Positions 49,001 through 57,181 of a DNA stretch of 64,000 nucleotides are shown here, one piece after another. Origin of the DNA: Micromonospora lupini str. Lupac 08. GTDB taxonomy: Bacteria; Actinomycetota; Actinomycetes; Mycobacteriales; Micromonosporaceae. Location: contig NZ_HF570108.1 in the NCBI RefSeq assembly GCF_000297395.2, positions 3,677,397-3,741,396 on the forward strand, written 5' to 3'. The translations under genes and the position numbers were made by a program. Under the pieces are notes generated by a model, which saw only the letters and a list, made by a program, of their open reading frames with translations, was not told where the DNA came from and did no database searches. Position 1 is the first letter of the stretch. Each line of letters begins with the position of its first letter.

Positions 49001-49171
49001 GACCCCTACGACGAGTGGGCGCACCGCACCCTGGTCGAAGCGCTTGTCGGCGCCGGCCGACACGGCGAGGCACGGCGGGCGTTCGACAGGTGGGCGGGGG
49101 CGATGCGTGCGATCGACGCACCGCCCCCGGAGCCGGCCGTGTTGCGGGGGCGGACAGCTCAGCAGCTGTAG
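46091..49171 (+). CDS. BTAD-domain regulator with MalT-like ATPase
   Basis: 1026 aa. N-terminal ATPase with Walker A AAAGYGKTT (about residues 13-21) and VLVDEVSAL as Walker B; then TPR-like helical repeats (about 250-750). An OmpR-type winged helix follows (VRVLGGFEVVVGGREVPLPAWRSRQARTLLKILVARRGRAV, about 778-850) and the bacterial transcriptional activation domain to the end. The DNA-binding part is C-terminal rather than N-terminal as in SARPs. GGAGG ribosome site. 3' end overlaps the converging RTX-like gene. Confidence 0.92.
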   Translation: MATEQQRWLMLVAAAGYGKTTALEAAGGDGPTVCHRALDLLDAAARTENPPPGRVLVDEVSALAAPDQLALVRLLTALPGRPAVTLAARHPLADEALSAIAVPVVDRGPATLALGRDAVARVLRDEHAVADSDLAYLVYELTAGWPAWVHLAGDALGRQGVGRRDLLAALTEPGTAGGRFARDEVLADLPPHVTRLLRRAHDLDPISAPLCEAVDTRPTPGATADALRWSTSTGLLVAHPRRRTGRTPQTFQLVRVLATVLAQQTGPPDAGGRRRLRAAADWYLATAYPLAAARALLDADEPGRCADLIASQGGEMLAHGGAPEVTDLVSALPQAAQSPDIRLILGDALRMSGAVTRASRVFTALLAQAERDRRWPSRLLWRAAMVPYLRADYPGALAVLDLADTPPTVIPSDPDDVLLLACRASTLAQLGRVEDAVTTGAHALAAAHRVNEDGPLAAAHIAAALMSSGTRRDAHLADALAAAERAGDLVQQARVLVNQAHCLLREARYPPALGAAVRAVRAAELAGPPGVLVTALHNAGEALVRLGRYDEAALHFTRSKLVSQRLGLNRAAAGVYGTAEVNRRLGRREEAMAAFTEAVELARDVGDLQVLIPALTGLARLRCEGRGADLAAARAAADEAHRLAPAFLLPSALVAVGWVAYAGGDLESARLRAAEAVGAARAGRQSDALAEALELTAAVAAEPAASRDALREAGEIWRTAGACPAAEQTVVLLGRIPGADGSQRSAARLAANRLLALGVETVDGRQLAPPSGAGGTVEVRVLGGFEVVVGGREVPLPAWRSRQARTLLKILVARRGRAVGRAELSELLWPDDEPRRTAHRLSVLLSAVRAVLDPSRLWPADRYVRADLTGVRLDLTRVSVDAETLLADAPRAERLARDGDPGRAREMLAEVDATYRGDAFADEPYEDWADGLREQARAVWLRALRDLARLYRRDGAADRAATTLVRLLDADPYDEWAHRTLVEALVGAGRHGEARRAFDRWAGAMRAIDAPPPEPAVLRGRTAQQL

Positions 49172-49704
49172 AGGTTCTCGTCGCCCGCGCCGGTGTCGAT
49201 GTAGTAGTAGAAGATCACGGCGCTGTCGGGCTCGTCGTCCTCCGCGCAGGTGTCCACTCCGGGACCACCGTCGAGGGTGTCACCGTCGGTGACGACGCCC
49301 CAGATGGGGACGCCGGCCTCACCGATCAGCAGGTCCGCGCCGTTCGCGCCGGAGAGGTAGTCGTCGCCGTCGAGTCCGGCCAGCACGTCGTCGCCCGGGC
49401 CGCCGACGAGCGTGTCACCGCAGCCGTTGCCGAACAGGATGTCGTCGCCGGTGCCGCCGAGGATCGTGTCGACGCCGCCGCCGCCGTAGATCTCGTCGTC
49501 GCCGCCCAGTCCGTAGATCTCGTCCGGACCGCTTCCTCCGTACAGGATGTCGTCGCCCGCGGTGCCCATGATCGGATCACCGTCGGTGGTGGCGCACGGA
49601 TCCGCTCCCGGATCGGCCTGCGCCACGGCGCCACCGGCGACGGCCAGACCGCCGCTGAGCAGAAGCGCGGCCAGCACGGCCGCCACCGACGCTCGGATAC
49701 GCAT
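49159..49704 (-). CDS. Secreted RTX-like calcium-binding repeat protein
   Basis: 181 aa. Signal peptide (RIRASVAAVLAALLLSGGLAVAGGAVAQA) followed by tandem nonapeptides of the GGxGxDxUx type (GTAGDDILYGGSGPDEIYG, GGTGDDILFG, GGPGDDVLAG). These fold into a Ca-binding beta-roll on secretion. Strong AGGAGG ribosome site. No protease or toxin domain is attached; function unknown, perhaps a matrix or surface protein. Confidence 0.93.
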   Translation of the reverse strand: MRIRASVAAVLAALLLSGGLAVAGGAVAQADPGADPCATTDGDPIMGTAGDDILYGGSGPDEIYGLGGDDEIYGGGGVDTILGGTGDDILFGNGCGDTLVGGPGDDVLAGLDGDDYLSGANGADLLIGEAGVPIWGVVTDGDTLDGGPGVDTCAEDDEPDSAVIFYYYIDTGAGDENLYSC

Positions 49705-49893
49705 GATGGAACCTCCTGTTCGTGGGCCCGGGCCGGGCCCGCCGACGCCACGATGGCGTCGTGCGCAGGGTCGCAGCCGGACGTCATCGTGGCGTCAGTA
49801 CGAGGCGCTGCTGACGCCCTCCTGACGAGCGTGCGGAGGCTGACCCCACAGCCCTCGCCGACAGTCGACGAGGCAGTACGGAGGGACACACCC

Positions 49894-50742
49894 ATGAAGC
49901 GCAAACTTGCTGGTCTGGCAGTGCTGACCGGCATGGCGGCGGCCACGACGCTGCTCGCGCCGACGACCCCGGCGCAGGCGTCGGTCGGCCTGTACCGGGT
50001 CACCGCCACAAGCGTCCTGGACGCGACGAACTCCAAGACGATGCCGATCTCCTGCAACGGCGCGGACCAGGTCGTCGGGGCCGGCGGGAAGATCAACGAC
50101 GGTCAGGGCGACGTCCTGATGACCCGCATGTACGCCGACGCCGCCCTGCACACGGTGACAGTGGTCGGGGTGGAGGCCAACGCCACGAACGTGCCCTGGT
50201 CGGTGGGCGCGTACGCGGTCTGCGCCCCCGCCGGCACGGTGGCCGGCCTGCAACTGGTCACCACCACGTCGGCGAACAACGCCCTCGACAAGGTGGGCAT
50301 CACCGCCGTCTGCCCGGCGGGCAAGAAGACCTTCGGCGGTGGGTACCGGATCGACAACGCCAACGGCGCGGTGGCGATCGACGAGCTGGCGTTCACCTCG
50401 GCGCTCGGCTCGGTCTCCAGCACCGCGTACGTGTTCGGCGCGCCGGGCAACTTCACGTTGCAGACCCAGGCGTTCTGCGCCAACCCGCTGCCGGCGATGG
50501 CGTTGCTGGACGCGTTGAGCGCGTCCGACGCGACCTCGCCGAAGCCCGTGCCGACGCTGGCCTGCCCGGCGGGGTCGCAGACCGCGGGCGTCGGCGGCGT
50601 GCTCAATGGGCTGCTCGGGGCCGGCTCGGTGACGACCCTGGTGCCCAAGGTGGCCCTCGACACCGCCGAGGCGACCGGACGGGAGATCGTCGCGTTCGCC
50701 GGGGTGTGGACCCTGCGGGCGCAGCAGATCTGCGTCGGCTGA
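49894..50742 (+). CDS. Secreted hypothetical protein
   Basis: 282 aa with an Sec signal peptide cleaved after ...PTTPAQA-SV. The mature part has three repeated blocks each with a CPAGxxxxxGG-like core (CNGADQVVGAGGK, CPAGKKTFGGGYR, CPAGSQTAGVGGV), an internal triplication with conserved Cys. GGAGGGAC ribosome site. I do not recognise the family. Ends just before a strong hairpin. Confidence 0.85.
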   Translation: MKRKLAGLAVLTGMAAATTLLAPTTPAQASVGLYRVTATSVLDATNSKTMPISCNGADQVVGAGGKINDGQGDVLMTRMYADAALHTVTVVGVEANATNVPWSVGAYAVCAPAGTVAGLQLVTTTSANNALDKVGITAVCPAGKKTFGGGYRIDNANGAVAIDELAFTSALGSVSSTAYVFGAPGNFTLQTQAFCANPLPAMALLDALSASDATSPKPVPTLACPAGSQTAGVGGVLNGLLGAGSVTTLVPKVALDTAEATGREIVAFAGVWTLRAQQICVG

Positions 50743-50756
50743 CCGATCCCGATCAG

Positions 50757-50788
50757 CACCGGCCGTCCCTACCCAGGGGCGGCCGGTG
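50757..50788. terminator. GC-rich hairpin between converging genes
   Basis: CACCGGCCGTCCC (50757-50769) pairs with GGGGCGGCCGGTG (50776-50788) with one G:U and a six-base loop. It lies between the secreted protein stop and the thymidine kinase stop, so it likely terminates both transcripts. Confidence 0.8.
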
Positions 50789-50790
50789 TC

Positions 50791-51507
50791 TCAGTCGCGG
50801 GGGCCGAGGTCGCCGCTGCGGTAGTGCCGGCGGCAGAGCACTTGGTAGCGCACGTCGGCGGTGTCGACGGTGTCGCCGATGACGACCTGCTCGCCCTCGC
50901 GGACCACCCGACCGTCGACGACCCGCGCGTTGAGCAGGCCCTCGCGGCCGCACCAGCAGAGCACCTCGACCTGGATGCGGGCCACCTCGTCGGCCAGCTC
51001 GAACAGGCGTTGCGCGGCGGGGAACAGGCAGGACCGGAAGTCGGTGGCGAGGCCGAACGCGAACACGTCCACGTCGTAGCTGTCGACCAGTTCGGCCATC
51101 TGCTCGACGTGCTCGACGGTGTAGAAGCACGCCTCGTCGCAGATCAGGTAGTCGACGCGGACCCCGTCGGCCCAGCGGCCGCGGACGAGTGCCCGCAGGT
51201 CCAGGTCGTCGGTGACCTCGATGGCCTCGTGGGCCAGGCCGATGCGGGTGGTGACCTGCGGGCCCAGCGACCTGTCGATGCGGGTGGTGACCAGCCCGCG
51301 GCGGCCCTGCCGGGCGTGGTTGTAGTTCATCTGCAACGCCATCGTGGACTTGCCGCAGTCCATCGGCCCCCAGAAGAACTTCAACGCCGCGGCGTGCACC
51401 GGACGCCCGTCGAGCCCGCGCGCGGCCGCGCAGCCGGCCGGTGCGTGCGGCTGGCCGGGGAAGGGGTGGGCCAGGCAGGTCGGGGCGGTAGCGGCGTCGT
51501 CGGTCAC
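50791..51507 (-). CDS. tdk: Thymidine kinase
   Basis: 238 aa from GTG 51507. Walker A is FFWGPMDCGKSTMALQ, the Walker B-like lid is YLICDEACFY, and the FGLATDFRSCLFPAA segment and C-terminal zinc Cys pairs (CWCGREG, CRRHY) are all type II thymidine kinase features. The N-terminus is ~40 residues longer than usual; a later start is possible. Salvages thymidine to dTMP. Confidence 0.92.
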   Translation of the reverse strand: MTDDAATAPTCLAHPFPGQPHAPAGCAAARGLDGRPVHAAALKFFWGPMDCGKSTMALQMNYNHARQGRRGLVTTRIDRSLGPQVTTRIGLAHEAIEVTDDLDLRALVRGRWADGVRVDYLICDEACFYTVEHVEQMAELVDSYDVDVFAFGLATDFRSCLFPAAQRLFELADEVARIQVEVLCWCGREGLLNARVVDGRVVREGEQVVIGDTVDTADVRYQVLCRRHYRSGDLGPRD

Positions 51508-51563
51508 GGTCGGGCAGCCTAGCCGATCGACCGGTCCGGATCTGTCGGGTGCGGGATGCGTGC

Positions 51564-52955
51564 TCAGAGCACCCGGGGTGGGGTGTTGCCGGCGGCGACG
51601 ATGGCCCGGCGGATCGGTACGGCGGCGAGGAGCAGGAACCCGACCACGAAGAAGATCAGCAGTGAGACCAGGCCCACCCGGTAGGAGGCGGTGAGTTGGA
51701 ACACGAGGCCGAACGCGAGGGGGCCGAGCCAGCTGGTGCCCTTGTCGCTGATCTCGTAGAAGCCGTAGTACTCGCCCTCCTTGCCGGTGGGGATGAGCTG
51801 GCTGAACAGGGACCGGCTCAGTGCCTGGCTGCCGCCGAGGACCAGGCCGATGGCCGCGCCGAGGATCATGAACGGCACCGGCGCCTCGGCGGGCAGCCGG
51901 AACGCGCCGAGGATCACACCGGTCCACAGCACCAGGCTGAGCAGCACCGTCTTCCACGCGCCGATGCGCCGGGCCAGGGCGCCGAGGCTCAGCGCGCCGC
52001 CGAAGGCGAGGAACTGCACGAGCAGGATGGTGACGATCAGGGTGCTCTGCTCCAGCCGCAGCTCCTCGGTGCCGTACTGGCTCGCGAGGGTGATGACGGT
52101 CTGGATGCCGTCGTTGTAGACGAGGAACGCGAGCAGGAAGAACAACGTCAGCGGGTACGCCTTGACCTCGCGCAGGGTGTGCCCGAGCTGCCGGAACCCG
52201 TCGGTGAGCACGTTGCCGCGCGCCACCAGGGCCGCCGCGGCGGGGCGTTCGCGCAGCCAGCGCAGCGGCACCAGCGTGAACGCGGCCCACCACACCCCGG
52301 CGGAGACGATCGACCAGCGGGCCAGGTCCAGGGTGCGTTGCGGGTTGTCGTCCTCGCTGAGCACTGTGACCGCGACCAGGTTCAGCGCCAGCAGCACGCC
52401 ACCGCCGAGGTAGCCCAGCGCCCAGCCGCGGCTGGAGATGCCGTCGCGCTCGTCGGGGCCGCCGAGCTGCGGCAGGAACGAGTTGTAGACCACGATCGCG
52501 GCGCCGAACGAGATGTTGGCGACCAGGAACAGGGCCCCGCCGAGCAGGTAACGGTCGCCGGTGACGAAGGCCATCGCGATGGTCGCGGCGGCGCCGGTGA
52601 ACGCGGCCCCGCCGAGCAGCCGCTTCTTGTGCGCCGACCGGTCGGCGATCGCCCCGATGACCGGCAGCACGAACACGGTGAGGAACACCGACAGCGAGAT
52701 GAGGTACGGGTAGTACGAGCCGGCCGCGACGCGGATGCCCAGCGGGTGCACGTACCCGTCGCAGGTGTCGGCGCCCAGCTCGCAGCCGGCGGCCAGCTCG
52801 GCGACGGTGGTCAGGAACGGGCCGAGGAACACGGTGATCACCGTGGTCTGGAACGCGGAGTTCGCCCAGTCGTAGATGTACCAGCCGCTGCGCTCGCGGC
52901 GGGTGCTCGCCGGGGGCGGGGTGTCGTCCACCGTGGGGGTCACGGTCTCGGCCAT
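51564..52955 (-). CDS. MFS transporter, UMF1/Atg22-like
   Basis: 463 aa with about twelve membrane segments. WYIYDWANSAFQTTVITVFLGPF at the N-terminus, ADRSAHKKRLL cytoplasmic loop and TGKEGEYYGFYEISDKGTSWLGPL are hallmarks of the UMF1 family. Substrate not known; possibly amino acid or small-metabolite efflux. AAGGA ribosome site. Confidence 0.92.
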   Translation of the reverse strand: MAETVTPTVDDTPPPASTRRERSGWYIYDWANSAFQTTVITVFLGPFLTTVAELAAGCELGADTCDGYVHPLGIRVAAGSYYPYLISLSVFLTVFVLPVIGAIADRSAHKKRLLGGAAFTGAAATIAMAFVTGDRYLLGGALFLVANISFGAAIVVYNSFLPQLGGPDERDGISSRGWALGYLGGGVLLALNLVAVTVLSEDDNPQRTLDLARWSIVSAGVWWAAFTLVPLRWLRERPAAAALVARGNVLTDGFRQLGHTLREVKAYPLTLFFLLAFLVYNDGIQTVITLASQYGTEELRLEQSTLIVTILLVQFLAFGGALSLGALARRIGAWKTVLLSLVLWTGVILGAFRLPAEAPVPFMILGAAIGLVLGGSQALSRSLFSQLIPTGKEGEYYGFYEISDKGTSWLGPLAFGLVFQLTASYRVGLVSLLIFFVVGFLLLAAVPIRRAIVAAGNTPPRVL

Positions 52956-52972
52956 CGGGGGTCCTTCGATGG

Positions 52973-53740
52973 TCAGGCGGCCCAGTGGCCGCGGCTGCGG
53001 TAGACGTCGCGCAGCACGCCGACGTGATCGGTCATGATGCCATCCACACCACGATCAAGTAAGTCGTGCATCTGGGCGGGTTCGTCGATCGTCCAGACGT
53101 GCACCTGCAACCCCAGGCGGTGGCAGTAGTCGAGGAACCGGCGGTCCACCACCGGCACCCGCCCGTAGCGCGGCGGCACCTGCGCGGCGACCACCGACGG
53201 CGGCAGCCGCAGCGGGCGTCCGTGCAGGGAGGCGAGCCGCAGCCGGGCGACCCCGCGCATGCCGAGGCTGGTGGCGACGCGCCCCTGCGTGAGCGCCCGC
53301 AGCCGGGTCAGTCGGGCGTCGCTGAACGAGGCGAGCAGCACCCGGTCGCCGGCGCCGGCCCGGGTCACCGTCGCGACCGTCGGCGCGACGCCGCCGTCGG
53401 CCTTCACGTCGATGTTGAAGCGGACCTGCGGCCAGGCGCCCAACACCTCGTCGAGCCGGGGTACGACGGCGGCGCCGCCGACGCGTACCGAGGCGAGGTC
53501 GGCCCAGCGCAGGTCGGCGATGCGCCCCGCCTCGCCGGTGACCCGCGCGAGCGTCGGGTCGTGGAAGATCACCGCGACCCCGTCGGCGGTGGCGTGCACG
53601 TCGGTCTCCACGTACCGGTAGCCCAACCCGACGGCCCGGGCGAACGCCTCGGTGGTGTTCTCGTCGCCCTCGGCGGCGCCGCCCCGGTGGGCGAACGCCA
53701 GCGGCGCGGGCGCGTCGAGGTAGCCGAATCGGTTCAGCAC
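52973..53740 (-). CDS. Glycerophosphodiester phosphodiesterase family protein
   Basis: 255 aa, GTG start. The catalytic opening FAHRGGAAEGDENTTEAF and YVETDVHATADGVAVIFHDPTLARVTG give the HR, E and D metal/acid-base residues of the TIM barrel. Closing VWTIDEPAQMHDLLDRGVDGIMTDH. No signal peptide, so cytoplasmic. Contains one in-frame TTA leucine codon at 53060-53062. Confidence 0.93.
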   Translation of the reverse strand: MLNRFGYLDAPAPLAFAHRGGAAEGDENTTEAFARAVGLGYRYVETDVHATADGVAVIFHDPTLARVTGEAGRIADLRWADLASVRVGGAAVVPRLDEVLGAWPQVRFNIDVKADGGVAPTVATVTRAGAGDRVLLASFSDARLTRLRALTQGRVATSLGMRGVARLRLASLHGRPLRLPPSVVAAQVPPRYGRVPVVDRRFLDYCHRLGLQVHVWTIDEPAQMHDLLDRGVDGIMTDHVGVLRDVYRSRGHWAA

Positions 53741-53821
53741 GCGACGCAGTATGCCCCCGGTTGGTGGCCTGCGGGTGGCCGGCCGGCGTCTGGTCGCCCG
53801 CTCGCGCGGACCTGGCGGCTT

Positions 53822-54319
53822 TCAGCCCACGGGAGTGCCGACACCGCCGTGCTCCAGGGTGGCGCGCAGCCGTGCCAGCGTGTGACCGAGTTTCGCGACC
53901 TGGGCCGGGGCGATCGACCCACCGATGTGCGTGGCCAGGTGTCCCTGGAAGGTGACTTCGGCGTCACCGACCAGCTCCGCGCCCTGCGGGGTCAACTCCA
54001 GCAGCAGTGACCGCCCGTCGGCGGGGTTCGGCACGCGCCGCACCCAGGCCCGGGTCTCGAGCCGGCCCACGCCCTTGCTGGTCGCCCCGACCCCGATCGC
54101 GAAAAACTCGGCGAGATCGGCGACCCGCGAACCAGGATGGTCACGTAGGTAGGCCAGAAACTCGAACTGCGACGCCACGATGCCGTGCCTGCGGCGCAAC
54201 GTCTCGTTCAACGCGTTGTAGAGCCGCGTCTCGCAGCGGACCAGGTCACTGAAGACCTGGGCGAGTGTGGCGGGCCCGACACCGGAAAAAGATGCCGCGG
54301 CAGGTATATTAGCTTCCAC
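53822..54319 (-). CDS. MarR-family transcriptional regulator
   Basis: 165 aa from GTG 54319. Winged helix GIVASQFEFLAYLRDHPGSRVADLAEFFAIGVGATSKGVGRLETRAWVRRVPNPADGRSLLLELT is classic MarR. The first dozen codons are A/T-rich with a rare ATA. Divergent from the esterase across 35 bases with a TAGCT-N8-AGCTA dyad (54310-54327) that reaches into the first codons, suggesting that MarR controls both genes. Confidence 0.9.
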   Translation of the reverse strand: MEANIPAAASFSGVGPATLAQVFSDLVRCETRLYNALNETLRRRHGIVASQFEFLAYLRDHPGSRVADLAEFFAIGVGATSKGVGRLETRAWVRRVPNPADGRSLLLELTPQGAELVGDAEVTFQGHLATHIGGSIAPAQVAKLGHTLARLRATLEHGGVGTPVG

Positions 54320-54354
54320 GGCAGCTACTTTATCGCCCGTGGGAGGCGTCGGAC

Positions 54355-55254
54355 ATGAGCAGGGAACAGCGCGCGGCAATCATCGGCATGCTGGGCGACG
54401 GGCCCAAGGACTTCGCGCCGGAGCCGGTCGAGACGATGCGGGAGAGCTTCGCCGCGCTCATGGCGCCGTTCCCGGTTCCTCCGGTGCGGACCTCGGAGCT
54501 GACCCTGGGCGGCCGTCCGGCGGTGCTCGTCGAACCGGAGGGCGAGACCCGCCCCGGCACGATCCTCTACTTTCACGGCGGCTCGTTCGCGCTCGGATCT
54601 CCGCGGACCGCGATGGGCCTGACCGCGAGCCTGGTCACGCGGACAGGAGTGCGGGCGTTCTCCCTCGACTACCGACTGGCTCCGGAGAACCCGTTCCCGG
54701 CCGCGATCGAGGACTGCCTCGCGGCGTACCGGTCCCTGCTCGACAGCGGCGTCGCCGCCGGGTCGATCGCGTTCGCGGGGGATTCCGCCGGTGGTGGTCT
54801 CGCGGTGACCACCACCCTCGCCGCCCGAAACGCCGGGTTGCCCCTGCCGGGCGCGCTTGTCGCGTTCTCGCCGGGCCTGGACCACACCCGCACGGGCGAG
54901 TCGATGGACACCAAGGAGGGCATCGACCCGTTCTTCACCCGGCAGGGCATGGCTTACACGGCGGATTTCTACCTCGCCGGCCAGGACCCGAACCAGGAGC
55001 TCGCCGCGCCCGCCGTGCTCGCCGACCTGACCGGCTTCCCGCCGATCCTGCTGCAGGTCGGCACGAACGAACTGCTGCTCGACGACTCGGTCCGGCTGGC
55101 GAAACGCGCCCGCGACGCCGAGGTCGACGTCATCCTCGACATCACCGCGGGCGTTCCGCACGTCTTCCAGTCCTTCATCGGTCAACTCGACGAAGCCGAC
55201 CAGGCCCTGGACCGCGCCGCCCTGTTCGTCACGCAGCGACTACAGACGCCCTGA
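54355..55254 (+). CDS. Alpha/beta hydrolase, hormone-sensitive-lipase family
   Basis: 299 aa. Oxyanion YFHGGSFALGSP, nucleophile in FAGDSAGGGLAV, acid in VGTNELLLDDS and His in GVPHVFQSF form a complete HSL esterase. GGGAGGCG ribosome site. Divergent partner of the MarR gene, so probably an induced esterase for an exogenous ester or antibiotic. Confidence 0.93.
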   Translation: MSREQRAAIIGMLGDGPKDFAPEPVETMRESFAALMAPFPVPPVRTSELTLGGRPAVLVEPEGETRPGTILYFHGGSFALGSPRTAMGLTASLVTRTGVRAFSLDYRLAPENPFPAAIEDCLAAYRSLLDSGVAAGSIAFAGDSAGGGLAVTTTLAARNAGLPLPGALVAFSPGLDHTRTGESMDTKEGIDPFFTRQGMAYTADFYLAGQDPNQELAAPAVLADLTGFPPILLQVGTNELLLDDSVRLAKRARDAEVDVILDITAGVPHVFQSFIGQLDEADQALDRAALFVTQRLQTP

Positions 55255-55294
55255 GCCCCCGGCGACCCGCCGCGCCCGCCGCTCGTGCCCGCGG

Positions 55295-56137
55295 TCAGGC
55301 CAGCCAGCCGCCGGTCAGCCGGGCGACCGCGGAGCCGTCGAGGTCGGCGAGTTTGACTCCGACGAACTGCCGGGCGCCGTCGGAGGTCTGCACCCGTACC
55401 GGCGGCGCCGGGTCGGTCAGCGCGGCGAGCACCACCGCCGCGGCGTCGGCGGGGGACTGCGCGGCGGCGAACGCCTGCCCGGTGCGGGCCAGGTAGGCGC
55501 GCAGCGCCGGCCCGTACACCCCGGCGGCGGCGATGGCGGCGTCGGCGTCGATGGCGATGTTGGTGACGAACTCGCTGGCCACCGCGCCCGGCTCGACGAC
55601 TGTGACCCGTACGCCTGTGGTCGCGGCGAGCGGGGCGAGGGACTCCAGGTACCCCTCGACGGCGAACTTCGCCGCGCAGTACGCCTCGTTGAACGGCTGC
55701 CCGACGATCCCGCCGACGCTGGAGACGGTGACCAGCCGGCCCCGGCTGGCCCGCAGGTGGGGCAGGGCGGCGCGGCTGACGTGCAGGACGCCGAAGAAGT
55801 TGACCTCCATTGCGGCCCGGACGTCGTCGACGGTGTCCTGTTCCAGGGTGCCCACGTGCCCGGCGCCGGCGTTGTTGACCACCGCGTCGAGCCGGCCGTA
55901 CGCGCCGATCACGTCCTCGACGCAGCCGTCGACCGCGTCAGCGTCGGTGACGTCGAGCCGGCGTACGTCGATCAGGTCGGCGACCCCGGCGGCGCTGGCG
56001 GCCTCGCGCAGCCGGTCGGCGCGGGCCACGTCGCGCATGGTGGCGACGGTCCGCCAGCCGGCCCGCGCGCAGCCCAGCGCGATCTCCAGCCCGATGCCGG
56101 TGGACGTTCCGGTGATCAGCACGGTCTGCTCGCTCAT
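55295..56137 (-). CDS. Short-chain dehydrogenase/reductase
   Basis: 280 aa. Cofactor loop ITGTSTGIGLEIA, NNAGAGHVG, catalytic Ser in TVSSVGGIVG and YCAAK Tyr-Lys pair. The C-terminal extension resembles the retinol/17-beta dehydrogenase-like classical SDRs. GAAAGAGGAG ribosome site. Substrate unknown. Confidence 0.92.
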   Translation of the reverse strand: MSEQTVLITGTSTGIGLEIALGCARAGWRTVATMRDVARADRLREAASAAGVADLIDVRRLDVTDADAVDGCVEDVIGAYGRLDAVVNNAGAGHVGTLEQDTVDDVRAAMEVNFFGVLHVSRAALPHLRASRGRLVTVSSVGGIVGQPFNEAYCAAKFAVEGYLESLAPLAATTGVRVTVVEPGAVASEFVTNIAIDADAAIAAAGVYGPALRAYLARTGQAFAAAQSPADAAAVVLAALTDPAPPVRVQTSDGARQFVGVKLADLDGSAVARLTGGWLA

Positions 56138-56175
56138 GGATCTCCTCTTTCGTGGTGCTCGGTCGATGATCGACT

Positions 56176-56234
56176 CGGTTTCCGGAAAACCGGGGTGTCC
56201 GGGGCGCGGGTATACCCCGGTTTCCGGGAAACCG
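56176..56234. repeat. Imperfect 21-bp inverted repeat with palindromic arms
   Basis: Arms 56176-56196 and 56214-56234 match at 19 of 21 positions. Each arm is itself nearly palindromic (GGTTTCC-GGAAAACC and GGTTTCC-GGGAAACC). It lies upstream of the SDR start and downstream of the PlsC stop, so it may be the SDR operator (two sites for one dimeric regulator) or a PlsC terminator. Confidence 0.65.
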
Positions 56235-56254
56235 ACTTGATCTCGGAGCCGCCG

Positions 56255-57091
56255 TCAGGCTGAGCGGCGGCGGTGGGCGCGGCTGGTGTCGGCGGGGCGG
56301 CCGGGGTCGACGTGGCGGGGGAGGTCGGGTTCGTCGGGACGCAGCGGGGCGAGGGTGTCGGTGAGCGCGTCGACGATCCGGTCGGTGGCCCGCCGGGCGG
56401 CGCCGGGAGTCGCCGCCGCCGTCTCGCCCAGGTCGACGGGCGCGCCGAAGTGCACCCGGATCACCGGGCGGCGCCACAGCGCGCGGGCGATGCCGCGCAG
56501 CATTCCCTTCGGCGCCCGGTAGGGCAGCACCTCGTGCGCGCCCCACTGGGCGACCGGGACGACGGGGGCGCCGCAGGCCAGGGCAAGTCGGGCGGCGCCG
56601 GTCTTGCCGCGTTCGGGCCACATGCCGGGGTCCAGGCCGATGCGTCCCTCGGGGTAGATGAGGATCACCGAGCCCGCCGCGACGGCGGTGGCGGCGTCGT
56701 CGAGGGCCCGGTGCACGGCGCTGGTGCCCCGGTCGACCCGGATGTGCCCGGCGTGACGCATGGCGGCGCCGAGCAGCGGGACGCGGAACAGCCCGGCGGT
56801 CGCCATGATCCGCGGGGCGATGCCGCGGGTCTGGCAGGCGGCGACCATCACCACCGGGTCGAACGGGCTGATGTGGTTGGCGGCCAGCACCAGCGGGCCG
56901 CGGCGCAGGTGCGCCGGGACGTCGCCGGTGACCTCGAGGCGGGCGAGCAGGCCGACCAGGGCGCGGGCCAGCAGGAGGGCCGCGCGCCAGATCGACGGTG
57001 GCTGCCAGGGGGAGTGCGCGGTGTCCATCAGCGCGCCATCGTCGCACGCGGCGAGGTGATCGCGAGGCCGGGTCGGGGTGATCAGGGTCAT
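56255..57091 (-). CDS. PlsC-family lysophospholipid acyltransferase
   Basis: 278 aa. The catalytic NHxxxxD box is in AANHISPFDPVV, and the second box ILIYPEGRIG carries the substrate Glu. One membrane-associated helix precedes it (WRAALLLARALVGLLARL). Start 57091; an internal ATG at 57028 is possible. Acylates lysophosphatidate-like lipids. Confidence 0.92.
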   Translation of the reverse strand: MTLITPTRPRDHLAACDDGALMDTAHSPWQPPSIWRAALLLARALVGLLARLEVTGDVPAHLRRGPLVLAANHISPFDPVVMVAACQTRGIAPRIMATAGLFRVPLLGAAMRHAGHIRVDRGTSAVHRALDDAATAVAAGSVILIYPEGRIGLDPGMWPERGKTGAARLALACGAPVVPVAQWGAHEVLPYRAPKGMLRGIARALWRRPVIRVHFGAPVDLGETAAATPGAARRATDRIVDALTDTLAPLRPDEPDLPRHVDPGRPADTSRAHRRRSA

Positions 57092-57135
57092 GGGTCCCGG
57101 GTGAGTTCGGGTCGTCCGAGCGTCTACGACGAGCA

Positions 57136-57159
57136 GTAGTATTTACTACGTCTGGTAGT
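57136..57159. promoter_or_regulatory. GTAGT/ACTAC half-site array before cydA
   Basis: GTAGTA-TT-TACTAC (57136-57149) is a perfect dyad. A further GTAGT (57155-57159) makes ACTAC-N5-GTAGT with the same central half-site. Three half-sites at roughly one helical turn sit 23-45 bases before the cydA start codon, where an oxygen- or redox-responsive repressor could bind. Confidence 0.65.
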
Positions 57160-57181
57160 ACGAATGGCAGGGGGTTCTCAG

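Noticed and set aside
51508-52293. 5' extension of the thymidine kinase frame over the MFS gene
   Set aside because: Arg/Pro-rich translation typical of an antisense-frame shadow; the MFS frame explains the sequence.
57164-57181. ATG at 57164 as cydA start
   Set aside because: GTG 57182 has AGGGGG at correct spacing and gives the universally conserved CydA N-terminus.
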